Assembly: GCA_903919985.1 (NCBI GenBank)
Contig: CAIXKG010000200.1
Coordinates: 1 to 38,981, forward strand
Source of the DNA: an uncultured Opitutia bacterium
Lineage (GTDB): Bacteria; Verrucomicrobiota; Verrucomicrobiia; Opitutales; Opitutaceae
Direction of reading: 5' to 3'
DNA: 38,981 nucleotides
The notes beneath the pieces were generated by a model, which did not search any database, had not been told where the DNA came from, and worked only from the letters and a program-made list of their open reading frames with translations. Shown piece by piece: positions 15,830 to 22,426 of the stretch (positions are counted from its first letter, which is position 1; every line of letters starts with the position of its first letter). The position numbers and the translations under genes were made by a program.

Positions 15830-17095
15830 GTGACGCGTAACGCTACGACGGTGCCGTCGAGAGATTTTTCCACCCCGACCAAGGAAGAATTGATTGCGCG
15901 CTTGGAGCGTTTCGCGCGTGAGCGGACCGAATCCGAACGCGAACTGCGCGCCGCGGTGAAGGAGTTGCGCGACGTGAAAGCGGCGCTCGACGAACATGCG
16001 ATCGTCGCGATCACGGACGCGGCCGGAAAAATCACGTACGTAAACGACAAGTTTTGCGCGATTTCAAAAATCTCCCGCGAGGAATTGCTGGGCCAGAATC
16101 ATCGCATCATCAACTCGGGCTATCACCCTAAGGAATTTTTTCGCAGTCTGTGGGCGACCATCAGCCGCGGCGAAATTTGGCATGGTGAAATCCAGAACCA
16201 TGCGAAGGACGGGGAGATTTATTGGGTCAATACCACGATCTACCCGTTTGTCAGCGAGGACGGAAAGCCGGTCCAGTACGTCGCCATTCGCACGGACATC
16301 ACGCAGCGCAAGGCGGACGAAATTGAACTGCAGCAATTCGCATCCGATCTGGCGGAAAAGAACAAGGAGCTAGAGGCGATTGTTTATACCGTGTCGCACG
16401 ATCTGCGTTCGCCGCTGTTGAACGTCCAGGGCTTTGCGCGGCAGCTCGCGCAGGCGTGCGCTTCAATCCAAGGGGCGACCGCCGCGGCGCACGACGGCCT
16501 GGTTCCAGTCGCCGCGTTGAAGGCACCGCTCGAAACCACCATTCCGCAGGCGCTGCGGTTCATCAGCGCGGGCGTGCACAAAATGGAGATGCTGCTCGCC
16601 GGTTTGCTGCGCTACTCACGCTTGGGCCGGATGACGTTGAACATCGGCCCGATTCCCATGAACGAGCTGCTGGCGGAAATCGTCGCGGCGATGAGGTTCC
16701 AGATCGATCAGGCGGAGGCCGAAATCGTAGTCGATCTGCTCCCCGCCTGCCGCGGCGATCGCACCCAAACCAATCAGGTTTTTTCCAACCTGATCGACAA
16801 CGCGCTGAAGTTTCGCGATCCGGCCCGGCCGCTGCGGATCACGGTGACGGGTGGCATCGCCAGCGGGAAGGCGCTTTATCAGGTGGCGGACAACGGGATT
16901 GGCATTGCTCCCTCGCACCAGGCGAAGGTTTTCGAAATCTTTCATCGGTTGGACCCGGAGAAAACGACCGGCGAGGGCCTCGGTTTGACGATCGCCCAGC
17001 TCATCCTCGACCGGCAGCACGGCGGGATCAGGGTCGAGAGCCAGCCGGGCCAGGGTTCCAGTTTTTTCGTTTCCCTTCCGGCCGTCGAATCCTAG
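15830..17095 (+). CDS. PAS-domain sensor histidine kinase
   Basis: A 421-residue soluble kinase without membrane segments. The order is a coiled-coil N-terminus (about 18-52), PAS/PAC domain (about 53-170, with [23 protein letters not shown] and the PAC end [12 protein letters not shown]), HisKA with His190 in [10 protein letters not shown], and HATPase (N box [12 protein letters not shown] boxes DNGIGIAP and GEGLGL). The HisKA type resembles that of cyanobacterial phytochrome kinases. GTG at 15830 is the start: an in-frame stop lies at 15803-15805 and no ATG comes between. It is first in a four-gene operon; the small receiver 16 nt behind it is the likely phosphate acceptor. The PAS ligand is unknown. 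Confidence 0.92.
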   Translation: MTRNATTVPSRDFSTPTKEELIARLERFARERTESERELRAAVKELRDVKAALDEHAIVAITDAAGKITYVNDKFCAISKISREELLGQNHRIINSGYHPKEFFRSLWATISRGEIWHGEIQNHAKDGEIYWVNTTIYPFVSEDGKPVQYVAIRTDITQRKADEIELQQFASDLAEKNKELEAIVYTVSHDLRSPLLNVQGFARQLAQACASIQGATAAAHDGLVPVAALKAPLETTIPQALRFISAGVHKMEMLLAGLLRYSRLGRMTLNIGPIPMNELLAEIVAAMRFQIDQAEAEIVVDLLPACRGDRTQTNQVFSNLIDNALKFRDPARPLRITVTGGIASGKALYQVADNGIGIAPSHQAKVFEIFHRLDPEKTTGEGLGLTIAQLILDRQHGGIRVESQPGQGSSFFVSLPAVES

Positions 17096-17111
17096 GCGGC
17101 CGCCCCCAACT

Positions 17112-17567
17112 ATGAAAAACGCCCCGACTATTTTGATCGTCGATGACGATGAAGGTCATGCGATCCTGATCCGACAAAATCTGGAGCTGGCTGGTTTGAG
17201 TAACCGCATGGAGCATTTCTGGAATGGGCAGGAAGTTTTAGATTTTCTTTTTCTCCGTCAGCCCGACCGCTCCCGAGAAATTGGGGAAAATTATCTAGTC
17301 CTGCTCGATATGCGCATGCCGAAGGTCGACGGCGCGGAAGTCCTGCGGCAGATCAAGGCGGATCCGGAGTTACGCAAGCTGTCGGTCATTATGTTGACGA
17401 CGACGGAGGACGCCCGCGACGTGGAACGGTGCCACGAATTGGGGTGTAGCGTGTACGTGCAAAAGCCGGTAGACTACGACCGGTTTACCGAGGCGGTCCG
17501 CCGGCTCGGGCTTTTCGTGCCGCTAATGCTGACGCCACCGTTGAACGGGCCGCCGGCGAAGTCCTAG
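17112..17567 (+). CDS. Single-domain response regulator, Rcp1-like
   Basis: A 151-residue stand-alone receiver with acidic pocket DDDE (11-14), phospho-acceptor Asp66 in LLDMRMP, Thr in MLTTT and Lys in VQKPVD. The insertion after the second strand (FLFLRQPDRSREIGENYLVLLD) is typical of the Rcp1 type that partners phytochrome-class kinases. There is no output domain, so it probably relays phosphate or binds a partner protein. It sits between the PAS kinase (16 nt) and the hybrid kinase (2 nt gap), which suggests a relay within this operon. Confidence 0.93.
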   Translation: MKNAPTILIVDDDEGHAILIRQNLELAGLSNRMEHFWNGQEVLDFLFLRQPDRSREIGENYLVLLDMRMPKVDGAEVLRQIKADPELRKLSVIMLTTTEDARDVERCHELGCSVYVQKPVDYDRFTEAVRRLGLFVPLMLTPPLNGPPAKS

Positions 17568-17569
17568 TT

Positions 17570-18619
17570 ATGGCCAGGTCCGTCACGCCGCCGCTGATTC
17601 TGATCGTCGATGACGATGAGGGTCTTCGCATTCTGATGGCGGACGCTTTTCGCCACGAAGGATGCGAGGTGGCGACAGTCGATTCGGGGGGCGCGGCCCT
17701 GGCGTGGCTGGAGACCCGGACGCCGGCTTTGATGTTGCTTGATCTGAAGATGAAGGACCTCGGTGGCCCGGCGTTAATCGAGCGGCTCAAGCAGGAAAAT
17801 TCCCTGGTGCCGTTTGTCGTCGTGACCGGACAAGGCGACGAAAACGTCGCGGTCGAAGTGATGAAACAGGGTGCGCTCGACTACGTGATGAAGGACACGG
17901 GTCTGCTCGACCGGTTACCGATCGTGGTTAAACGCGCACTGGATGTGCTAGAGCGGAACCGGGCGCTGGCGGAGGCCGACACCGAAAGGGGGCTGCTGCA
18001 GAAGGAGATCGTTGAGATCAGTGAACGGGAGCAGCAACGCATCGGTCAGGATTTGCACGATGGTCTCGGGCAGCAGTTGACGGCGATCGAGATGCTGTGC
18101 GCAGGTCTTAAGAGTGATGTCGGGTCGCAGCCGGTGCTTAAGAAACAAGTGGAGCTGATCGCGAAATCGATCCGCGAGGCGATCACGTTTGTCCGTCGGG
18201 TATCGCGCGGACTGGCGCCGGAGAACGATGAACCCCGTGCGCTGGAAGTCAGCCTGACCGCACTCGCCGAGCTTTCGAATTCCCTGGGATCCACGCGGTG
18301 CTATTTTGAGTGCCCCGAGCCCGTCGTCATCGACGATGGGGTGAAGGCCGTATCGCTTTACCGGATTGCGCAGGAAGCGGTGAACAATGCGCTCAAGCAC
18401 AGCGGCGCTGGGGAAATCGTGGTGAGTCTCACGCAAACGGTCGAAGCCGTGAAACTCCGCATTTCCGACAACGGCGGCGGTTTCGACCACCGGAGCGGGA
18501 GTGGCATGGGGCAGCAGGTGATGAAACACCGCGCCGCCAGCATCGGCGCGGAATTGAAGGTCGATTCGAAGGCTGGCCACGGCGTGTCGGTTACGTGCAT
18601 CCTGCCCCGAGCGCTATGA
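17570..18619 (+). CDS. Receiver-HisKA_3 hybrid histidine kinase (NarX/UhpB-type)
   Basis: A 349-residue protein with an N-terminal receiver (about 8-125, Asp58 in LLDLKMKD), a coiled linker (126-150), HisKA_3 with His163 in RIGQDLHDGLGQQL, and a HATPase domain (YRIAQEAVNNALKHS, DNGGGF). HisKA_3 kinases normally pair with NarL-type regulators, and one follows directly, its ATG overlapping the stop (ATGA at 18616-18619). The receiver lets the activity respond to the upstream kinase. No sensor domain is present, so it acts as an internal relay stage. Confidence 0.93.
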   Translation: MARSVTPPLILIVDDDEGLRILMADAFRHEGCEVATVDSGGAALAWLETRTPALMLLDLKMKDLGGPALIERLKQENSLVPFVVVTGQGDENVAVEVMKQGALDYVMKDTGLLDRLPIVVKRALDVLERNRALAEADTERGLLQKEIVEISEREQQRIGQDLHDGLGQQLTAIEMLCAGLKSDVGSQPVLKKQVELIAKSIREAITFVRRVSRGLAPENDEPRALEVSLTALAELSNSLGSTRCYFECPEPVVIDDGVKAVSLYRIAQEAVNNALKHSGAGEIVVSLTQTVEAVKLRISDNGGGFDHRSGSGMGQQVMKHRAASIGAELKVDSKAGHGVSVTCILPRAL

Positions 18620-19326
18620 AACAGCCTAGAAAAAATTCGGCTGCGGCGAAAGTGGCCGTCCAGCCCCAGACGCCGGAGCGCAAAAAAATTCTGCTGGTGG
18701 ACGATCATCCCTTTATGCGGGCCGGGGTGGCTCAGTTGATCGATAAACAGCCCGATCTGGTCGTATGCGGAGAGGCCGGCGACCCGGGCGCCGCGATGGG
18801 TGTGCTCGCGAAAACGAAAGCCGACCTGGTGCTCTCCGATATCACCATGCCGGGACGCAGCGGTCTCGAGTTCATCAAAGATCTTTTGGCGCAGTATCCC
18901 AACCTGCCCATCATCGTGCTTTCGATGCATGACGAAATAATTTACGCCGAACGAGCGCTGCGCGCCGGCGCGCGTGGTTACATCATGAAGGAGGCCGGCG
19001 GGGAAAATCTCTTGGCCGCGATCCGGCAGGTTTTGGGCGGACAGGTCTATGTGAGTCTCAAAATGTCGGCGAACATCTTGGATAGTTTCTCCGGCCGGAA
19101 ATCCCGGGATTCAAACTCGCCATTTGGCAAACTCACGGACCGCGAGTTCGAGGTGTTTCAGCTCGTCGGCCAGGGGAAAAGCACACGGGACATCGCCGCG
19201 CAATTGAATCTTAGCCCCAAAACGGTCGATGTGCACCGCGGGCATATCAAAGAAAAATTAGATTTGAAGGATTCCACCGCCCTCGTTCGGCATGCGATCC
19301 GGTGGGTGGAAACCTCGAAGGGGTGA
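18616..19326 (+). CDS. NarL/FixJ-family response regulator
   Basis: A 236-residue regulator with receiver about 23-140 (acidic pair DD at 29-30, Asp75 in LSDITMPG, Lys in YIMKEAGG) and C-terminal LuxR-type helix-turn-helix about 170-220 (LTDREFEVFQLVGQGKST then LSPKTVDVHR). The start ATG overlaps the stop of the hybrid kinase by 4 nt, showing translational coupling. It is the DNA-binding output of the four-gene relay. The conserved block before the operon is a candidate binding site. Confidence 0.93.
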   Translation: MKQPRKNSAAAKVAVQPQTPERKKILLVDDHPFMRAGVAQLIDKQPDLVVCGEAGDPGAAMGVLAKTKADLVLSDITMPGRSGLEFIKDLLAQYPNLPIIVLSMHDEIIYAERALRAGARGYIMKEAGGENLLAAIRQVLGGQVYVSLKMSANILDSFSGRKSRDSNSPFGKLTDREFEVFQLVGQGKSTRDIAAQLNLSPKTVDVHRGHIKEKLDLKDSTALVRHAIRWVETSKG

Positions 19327-19409
19327 CCTTAGTCAATCGCGGGCGGGATGGTGCCGGCTGGGCGTTCCGTTGCCGGCCGGCGCGCATATTCGCTTAACCC
19401 GACGGGTCA

Positions 19410-20225
19410 TCATGATTTGGCGGCGGACGGCTTGTCGGTGGTGGCCGGCGCGCGGGTCGGGGAGGGAGCCGGTGGGGTGTGGCTAAAACTATTTTCCAGC
19501 CGCTCGATTTTTTCGCGCAACAGATGCACCTCGCGAATGAGGTGATGAATCTCGGATTCCTCCTTGAGCTGGGCTTTCTCGAGAAAAAAAGTTGCGACGT
19601 AGGCGGTGAACGTCCCGAAGAAGCTCAACCCGAAGACCACCAGAATCACGGCGACCACGCGACCGGTGGCCGTCACCGGGTAGTGGTCGCCGTAGCCGAT
19701 GGTGGTAATCGTGGCGAACGCCCACCATAGCGCATCGCCTGCGGAGTGGATGTTTGATCCGGCGACACCGTGCTCGAGCTCGAAAACTGCGATGGTTGCG
19801 AACAACACGGCGACCAGTGACATCAATCCCACCATGACAAACGTCCCCTTTGCCCGCTCGGTCGAGAAATGTTCGTAAACGGCGGCGAAGGATCGGAGGG
19901 CCCGCAGAATCCGGAGAACCCGGAACACGCGCCCCCACCGCAGCCAGCTGATTTCAGGAATGCTCGACAGCAGATCGATCCAGCCGCTGCGCAGAAACCG
20001 GCGCTTCGACGGCGCGAGCCAGAGATGCACGGCAAAATCCGCGAGGAAGACTGCGCACACGCCGTGATCGATCCGGCCGAGGAGGCGACGCGTTTCCGGG
20101 TCGACCGGCACGAGTAATTCCGCGGTGAGTGCGCCGAGCGAATAGAGCGAGAGCAAGAGCACCAGCAGCTCCAAGTAAATCACGCGGCCGTTGAGTCGGG
20201 CGGCTTCCCGGAGGCTAAGGCTCAT
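19410..20225 (-). CDS. Voltage-gated-type potassium channel
   Basis: A 271-residue ion channel of the six-helix type. An S4-like helix has arginines at about every third residue (residues 96, 99, 102, 105, 108, 111), the pore loop has the K+ selectivity filter TIGYGD (175-180), and S6 follows at about 188-212. A C-terminal coiled coil (about 215-248) is likely to hold the tetramer. It probably carries K+ across the inner membrane in a voltage-dependent way. It is convergent with the NarL gene (83 bp) and divergent from the nitroreductase. Confidence 0.92.
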   Translation of the reverse strand: MSLSLREAARLNGRVIYLELLVLLLSLYSLGALTAELLVPVDPETRRLLGRIDHGVCAVFLADFAVHLWLAPSKRRFLRSGWIDLLSSIPEISWLRWGRVFRVLRILRALRSFAAVYEHFSTERAKGTFVMVGLMSLVAVLFATIAVFELEHGVAGSNIHSAGDALWWAFATITTIGYGDHYPVTATGRVVAVILVVFGLSFFGTFTAYVATFFLEKAQLKEESEIHHLIREVHLLREKIERLENSFSHTPPAPSPTRAPATTDKPSAAKS

Positions 20226-20316
20226 GGAGCAAAGGTTGCGATCTGAAGGAGGAAGATTCCGGCGGCGGCGGTAAAGCTGGCCGCCGAATCGCCAAAGGCG
20301 ATTCCAACCCTCCGCG

Positions 20317-20357
20317 CCGCAAGATCTGCACAGCCTTGGCCAACCCGCGCGGAGCCC
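20317..20357 (+). repeat. 41-nt dispersed repeat, copy 1
   Basis: Matches 21846-21886 at 33 of 41 positions without gaps (CCGCAAGA...GCACAG...GCCAA...CGCGGAGCCC). Lies in the divergent region between the K+ channel and nitroreductase genes, 86 nt before the latter. Function unknown. Confidence 0.6.
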
Positions 20358-20443
20358 AGGCTAATTTTTTGGACTAGATTGCTCTCCCGGACCTGGCTGG
20401 CGCGCCGTGATCGACCGATTCCCCGTCGAACAATATTACCCTC

Positions 20444-21019
20444 ATGGAGACCATAGAATCGATTTATCACCGCCGCGCGGTGCGCCACTACACGCCTGAA
20501 GCGGTGCAACCGGCGGTGCTCATGCAATTGCTCGATGCGGCGGTGCAGGCGCCGAGCCCGTTGAATTCCCAGCCGTGGTCCTTCGCCGTTTTCTGCGGCC
20601 GAGCGCGGCTCGCCGGCTTTTCGACGCGGATCAAAGAGCATTTGCTGCTCACTCTGCCTTCGACGTGTGATTTGCACGAACATGTCGATCGGATGAACCG
20701 GCCCGAATACGATGCGTTTCACGGCGCGCCGGCCCTGGTGCTGATTTGCGCTAAACCGCAGGGATATTCGCGGGAGGAGTCCTGCGCGTTGGCCGCCCAG
20801 AATCTGATGCTGGCTGCGCACGCTTCGGGACTCGGCACCTGTCCGGTGGGCTTTGTGCGGTCTTGGTTTCGATTGCCGCACATCAAGGACGAGCTGGATA
20901 TCCCGGGAACGCACCTTCCGATGTTTCCGTTGGTCGTCGGGCATCCGGATGGGCGACCCGCGCCGCCGAATCATAAAAGGCCTGAAATTTTGGTTTGGGC
21001 CGATGGCGCGAGTGGGTGA
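20444..21019 (+). CDS. Nitroreductase-family FMN oxidoreductase
   Basis: A 191-residue flavoenzyme with the family start IESIYHRRAVRHYTPE (FMN-phosphate arginines), a PSPLNSQPWSFAV block that contacts the flavin, and LMLAAHASGLGTCPVG near residues 125-140. Such enzymes reduce quinones, nitroaromatics or related compounds with NAD(P)H as homodimers; the substrate here is unknown. It is convergent with the DksA-like gene, with 10 nt between the stops. The start ATG 20444 is supported by the conserved first helix. Confidence 0.9.
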   Translation: METIESIYHRRAVRHYTPEAVQPAVLMQLLDAAVQAPSPLNSQPWSFAVFCGRARLAGFSTRIKEHLLLTLPSTCDLHEHVDRMNRPEYDAFHGAPALVLICAKPQGYSREESCALAAQNLMLAAHASGLGTCPVGFVRSWFRLPHIKDELDIPGTHLPMFPLVVGHPDGRPAPPNHKRPEILVWADGASG

Positions 21020-21029
21020 AGACGGTGGG

Positions 21030-21419
21030 TCATGTTCGCGCTCGTGGCGCGTGAGCCACCGAGAAGCGAGTCCAAGGGAGCGCACGGAGGCGTTCCGCCG
21101 GAATCGGCTGGTGACTGGCGAGGCAGATGCCGTAGGTCCCCGCCAGCAGCCGCTCCAATGCGGCGTCCACCTCGGCGAGGTGGTTCGCCTCCGATTTCAC
21201 CTCGGAGATGAGATTTTCAAATTCGCTTTCGTCGGTGGCGCGGTCGCCGAAACCTGAATCGGTTTTTTCCAACGCCCCGGCTGCGGTCAGGTGGTCACGG
21301 GTTTTTCCCTGCAACTCGGCGCGCAGGCGTAGCAGCGTTTTCAAATGCCACTGCCATTTTGTCGGAATGCAGAATTTGGCCGCGGGGTTTGCGTTAGGTT
21401 TACGTGAGCGGGAGGTCAT
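21030..21419 (-). CDS. DksA/TraR-like protein without the zinc-finger cysteines
   Basis: A 129-residue protein with a DksA-type coiled coil (about 25-92: LKTLLRLRAELQG then SEVKSEANHLAEVDAALERLLAGTYG). The end YGICLASHQPIPAERLRALPWTRFSV matches the zinc-finger region, but of the four cysteines only Cys99 remains. Loss of zinc is known in some DksA paralogues and the fold can persist. It probably binds RNA polymerase through the secondary channel and adjusts transcription under stress. The ATG at 21419 is chosen by the usual length; it overlaps the upstream small gene by 20 nt. Confidence 0.8.
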   Translation of the reverse strand: MTSRSRKPNANPAAKFCIPTKWQWHLKTLLRLRAELQGKTRDHLTAAGALEKTDSGFGDRATDESEFENLISEVKSEANHLAEVDAALERLLAGTYGICLASHQPIPAERLRALPWTRFSVAHAPRART

Positions 21420-21759
21420 GGGATGATTGGGCGTGAAGGCGAGAATTCGAGTTCGACGGCTGGACTTCGGCGGTCGCAGAAATGGGGTGGCGTTGGCCCA
21501 GTGAGCAGAACGCACCGACTTCGTTTTGGGCGATCGTACGGATGATCACGGAGAATTCGGTCAGAGAAGGGTCGCGCTCGCCGGCATCGAGCGCCGGCAG
21601 GGCGGCCTGCGATAGCACCAGCGCCTCGATCAGGGCCTGTTCGCCGGCGAGGAAATGGGCGAGCGCGGACGTGACGGGCTCCCCCTGCAGCAGCGCCTCC
21701 CGGTGCGCGCGGATGGTTGGGCGCCGGGAGCGCGATGTCCGCACGAAGTTTTCTCGCAT
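21400..21759 (-). CDS. Unrecognised 119-residue protein
   Basis: Arg-rich N-terminus, then a helical part (SALAHFLAGEQALIEALVLSQAALPALDAGE) and a Ser/Asn-rich end. No family was recognised. It lies directly before the DksA-like gene and overlaps its start by 20 nt, which suggests co-expression. It may be a real small stress protein; a chance open frame in high-GC DNA is a clear alternative. Confidence 0.4.
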   Translation of the reverse strand: MRENFVRTSRSRRPTIRAHREALLQGEPVTSALAHFLAGEQALIEALVLSQAALPALDAGERDPSLTEFSVIIRTIAQNEVGAFCSLGQRHPISATAEVQPSNSNSRLHAQSSHDLPLT

Positions 21760-21845
21760 GAGATGACTGTGCCATTCGCGGCGCTTTCTGGCTCCGCACC
21801 GATTGGCGAACCATGCGCATGTTTTGGCTGCGCCGATTTTGGCTA

Positions 21846-21886
21846 CCGCAAGAAACGCACAGGCTCCGCCAAGCCACGCGGAGCCC
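21846..21886 (+). repeat. 41-nt dispersed repeat, copy 2, with hairpin
   Basis: Partner of 20317-20357. It contains a perfect 8-bp inverted repeat GGCTCCGC / GCGGAGCC around an 8-nt loop (21862-21885). It lies 49 nt before the DUF2934 gene and in a divergent intergenic region, as does copy 1. Confidence 0.6.
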
Positions 21887-21934
21887 GCCTCCCGCCGCGT
21901 TTGCTACAGTGGTGGCCATCAACCCGCACCATTC

Positions 21935-22144
21935 ATGAAAAATAACTCCGCCGTGCTGCACGAACCCACCGAGGCCGAAATTCAACATCAGGCGTACCTC
22001 ATTTGGTGTGAAGGGGGCTGCCGCGACGGCACCGCCTTGGAGGACTGGCGCGCCGCCCAGGAGCTGCTGCTGCACCGTCACGGCCGGGCCCATCCGGCGC
22101 CCAAAATACTCGCAGGCAAACGGCCCGCGCTCGGCGCTCGCTGA
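21935..22144 (+). CDS. DUF2934 family small protein
   Basis: A 69-residue soluble protein with the DUF2934 core: EAEIQHQAYLIWCEGG then ALEDWRAAQELLLHRHG, where the family usually has AYELYE-RG and DDW--AE. ATG 21935 is preferred over the upstream open frame, whose codons cover the dispersed repeat. Function unknown; such genes often occur in stress islands. It is 9 nt before the next gene and so may be first in the cbb3 oxidase operon. Confidence 0.75.
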   Translation: MKNNSAVLHEPTEAEIQHQAYLIWCEGGCRDGTALEDWRAAQELLLHRHGRAHPAPKILAGKRPALGAR

Positions 22145-22153
22145 ACCTCGGCC

Positions 22154-22411
22154 ATGGCCGTCGTACCACTCACCCTCACGATCAGTCTCTGCCTCGTCGT
22201 CACCTTCCTGGTTTTTTTCCTCTGCGAGCACGCGCGCGGGCGCCTGAGCAGTGCGGAACGCGATTCCCTGCTCCCGCTTGGCGATGAAACGCCCCACTTC
22301 GCCGCCGCGAAATCAGCCGCCGAGCCGAAGGCCAAGGCGCACGGCAGCGGCTGCGGCTGCCACGACGGCTTCCGCCCGCCGTGCCCCGGCTGCTTGAAAC
22401 ACCACGACTGA
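22154..22411 (+). CDS. CcoS-position small membrane protein with Cys/His-rich tail
   Basis: An 85-residue protein with one N-terminal membrane helix (about 5-25) and a cytosolic-type tail. The tail ends with Cys67, Cys69, His70, Cys77, Cys80, His83 and His84, a likely metal site. It is directly upstream of ccoNO (15 nt). Position and topology resemble CcoS, a small assembly protein of cbb3 oxidase, but CcoS normally lacks such a tail. I infer a role in copper delivery or CcoN maturation. The name is not certain. Confidence 0.65.
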   Translation: MAVVPLTLTISLCLVVTFLVFFLCEHARGRLSSAERDSLLPLGDETPHFAAAKSAAEPKAKAHGSGCGCHDGFRPPCPGCLKHHD

Positions 22412-22426
22412 TTTCAATTTTTTCCC

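Noticed and set aside
19327-19409. Terminator between the convergent NarL and K+ channel genes
   Set aside because: Only short GCCGGC units without a stable stem and T-run.
20222-21085. A 287-codon minus-strand frame over the nitroreductase
   Set aside because: Antisense to a clear nitroreductase gene and Arg-rich; treated as a shadow.
21760-22153. FNR/Anr site expected before the cbb3 genes
   Set aside because: No TTGAT-N4-ATCAA-like sequence was found on either strand.
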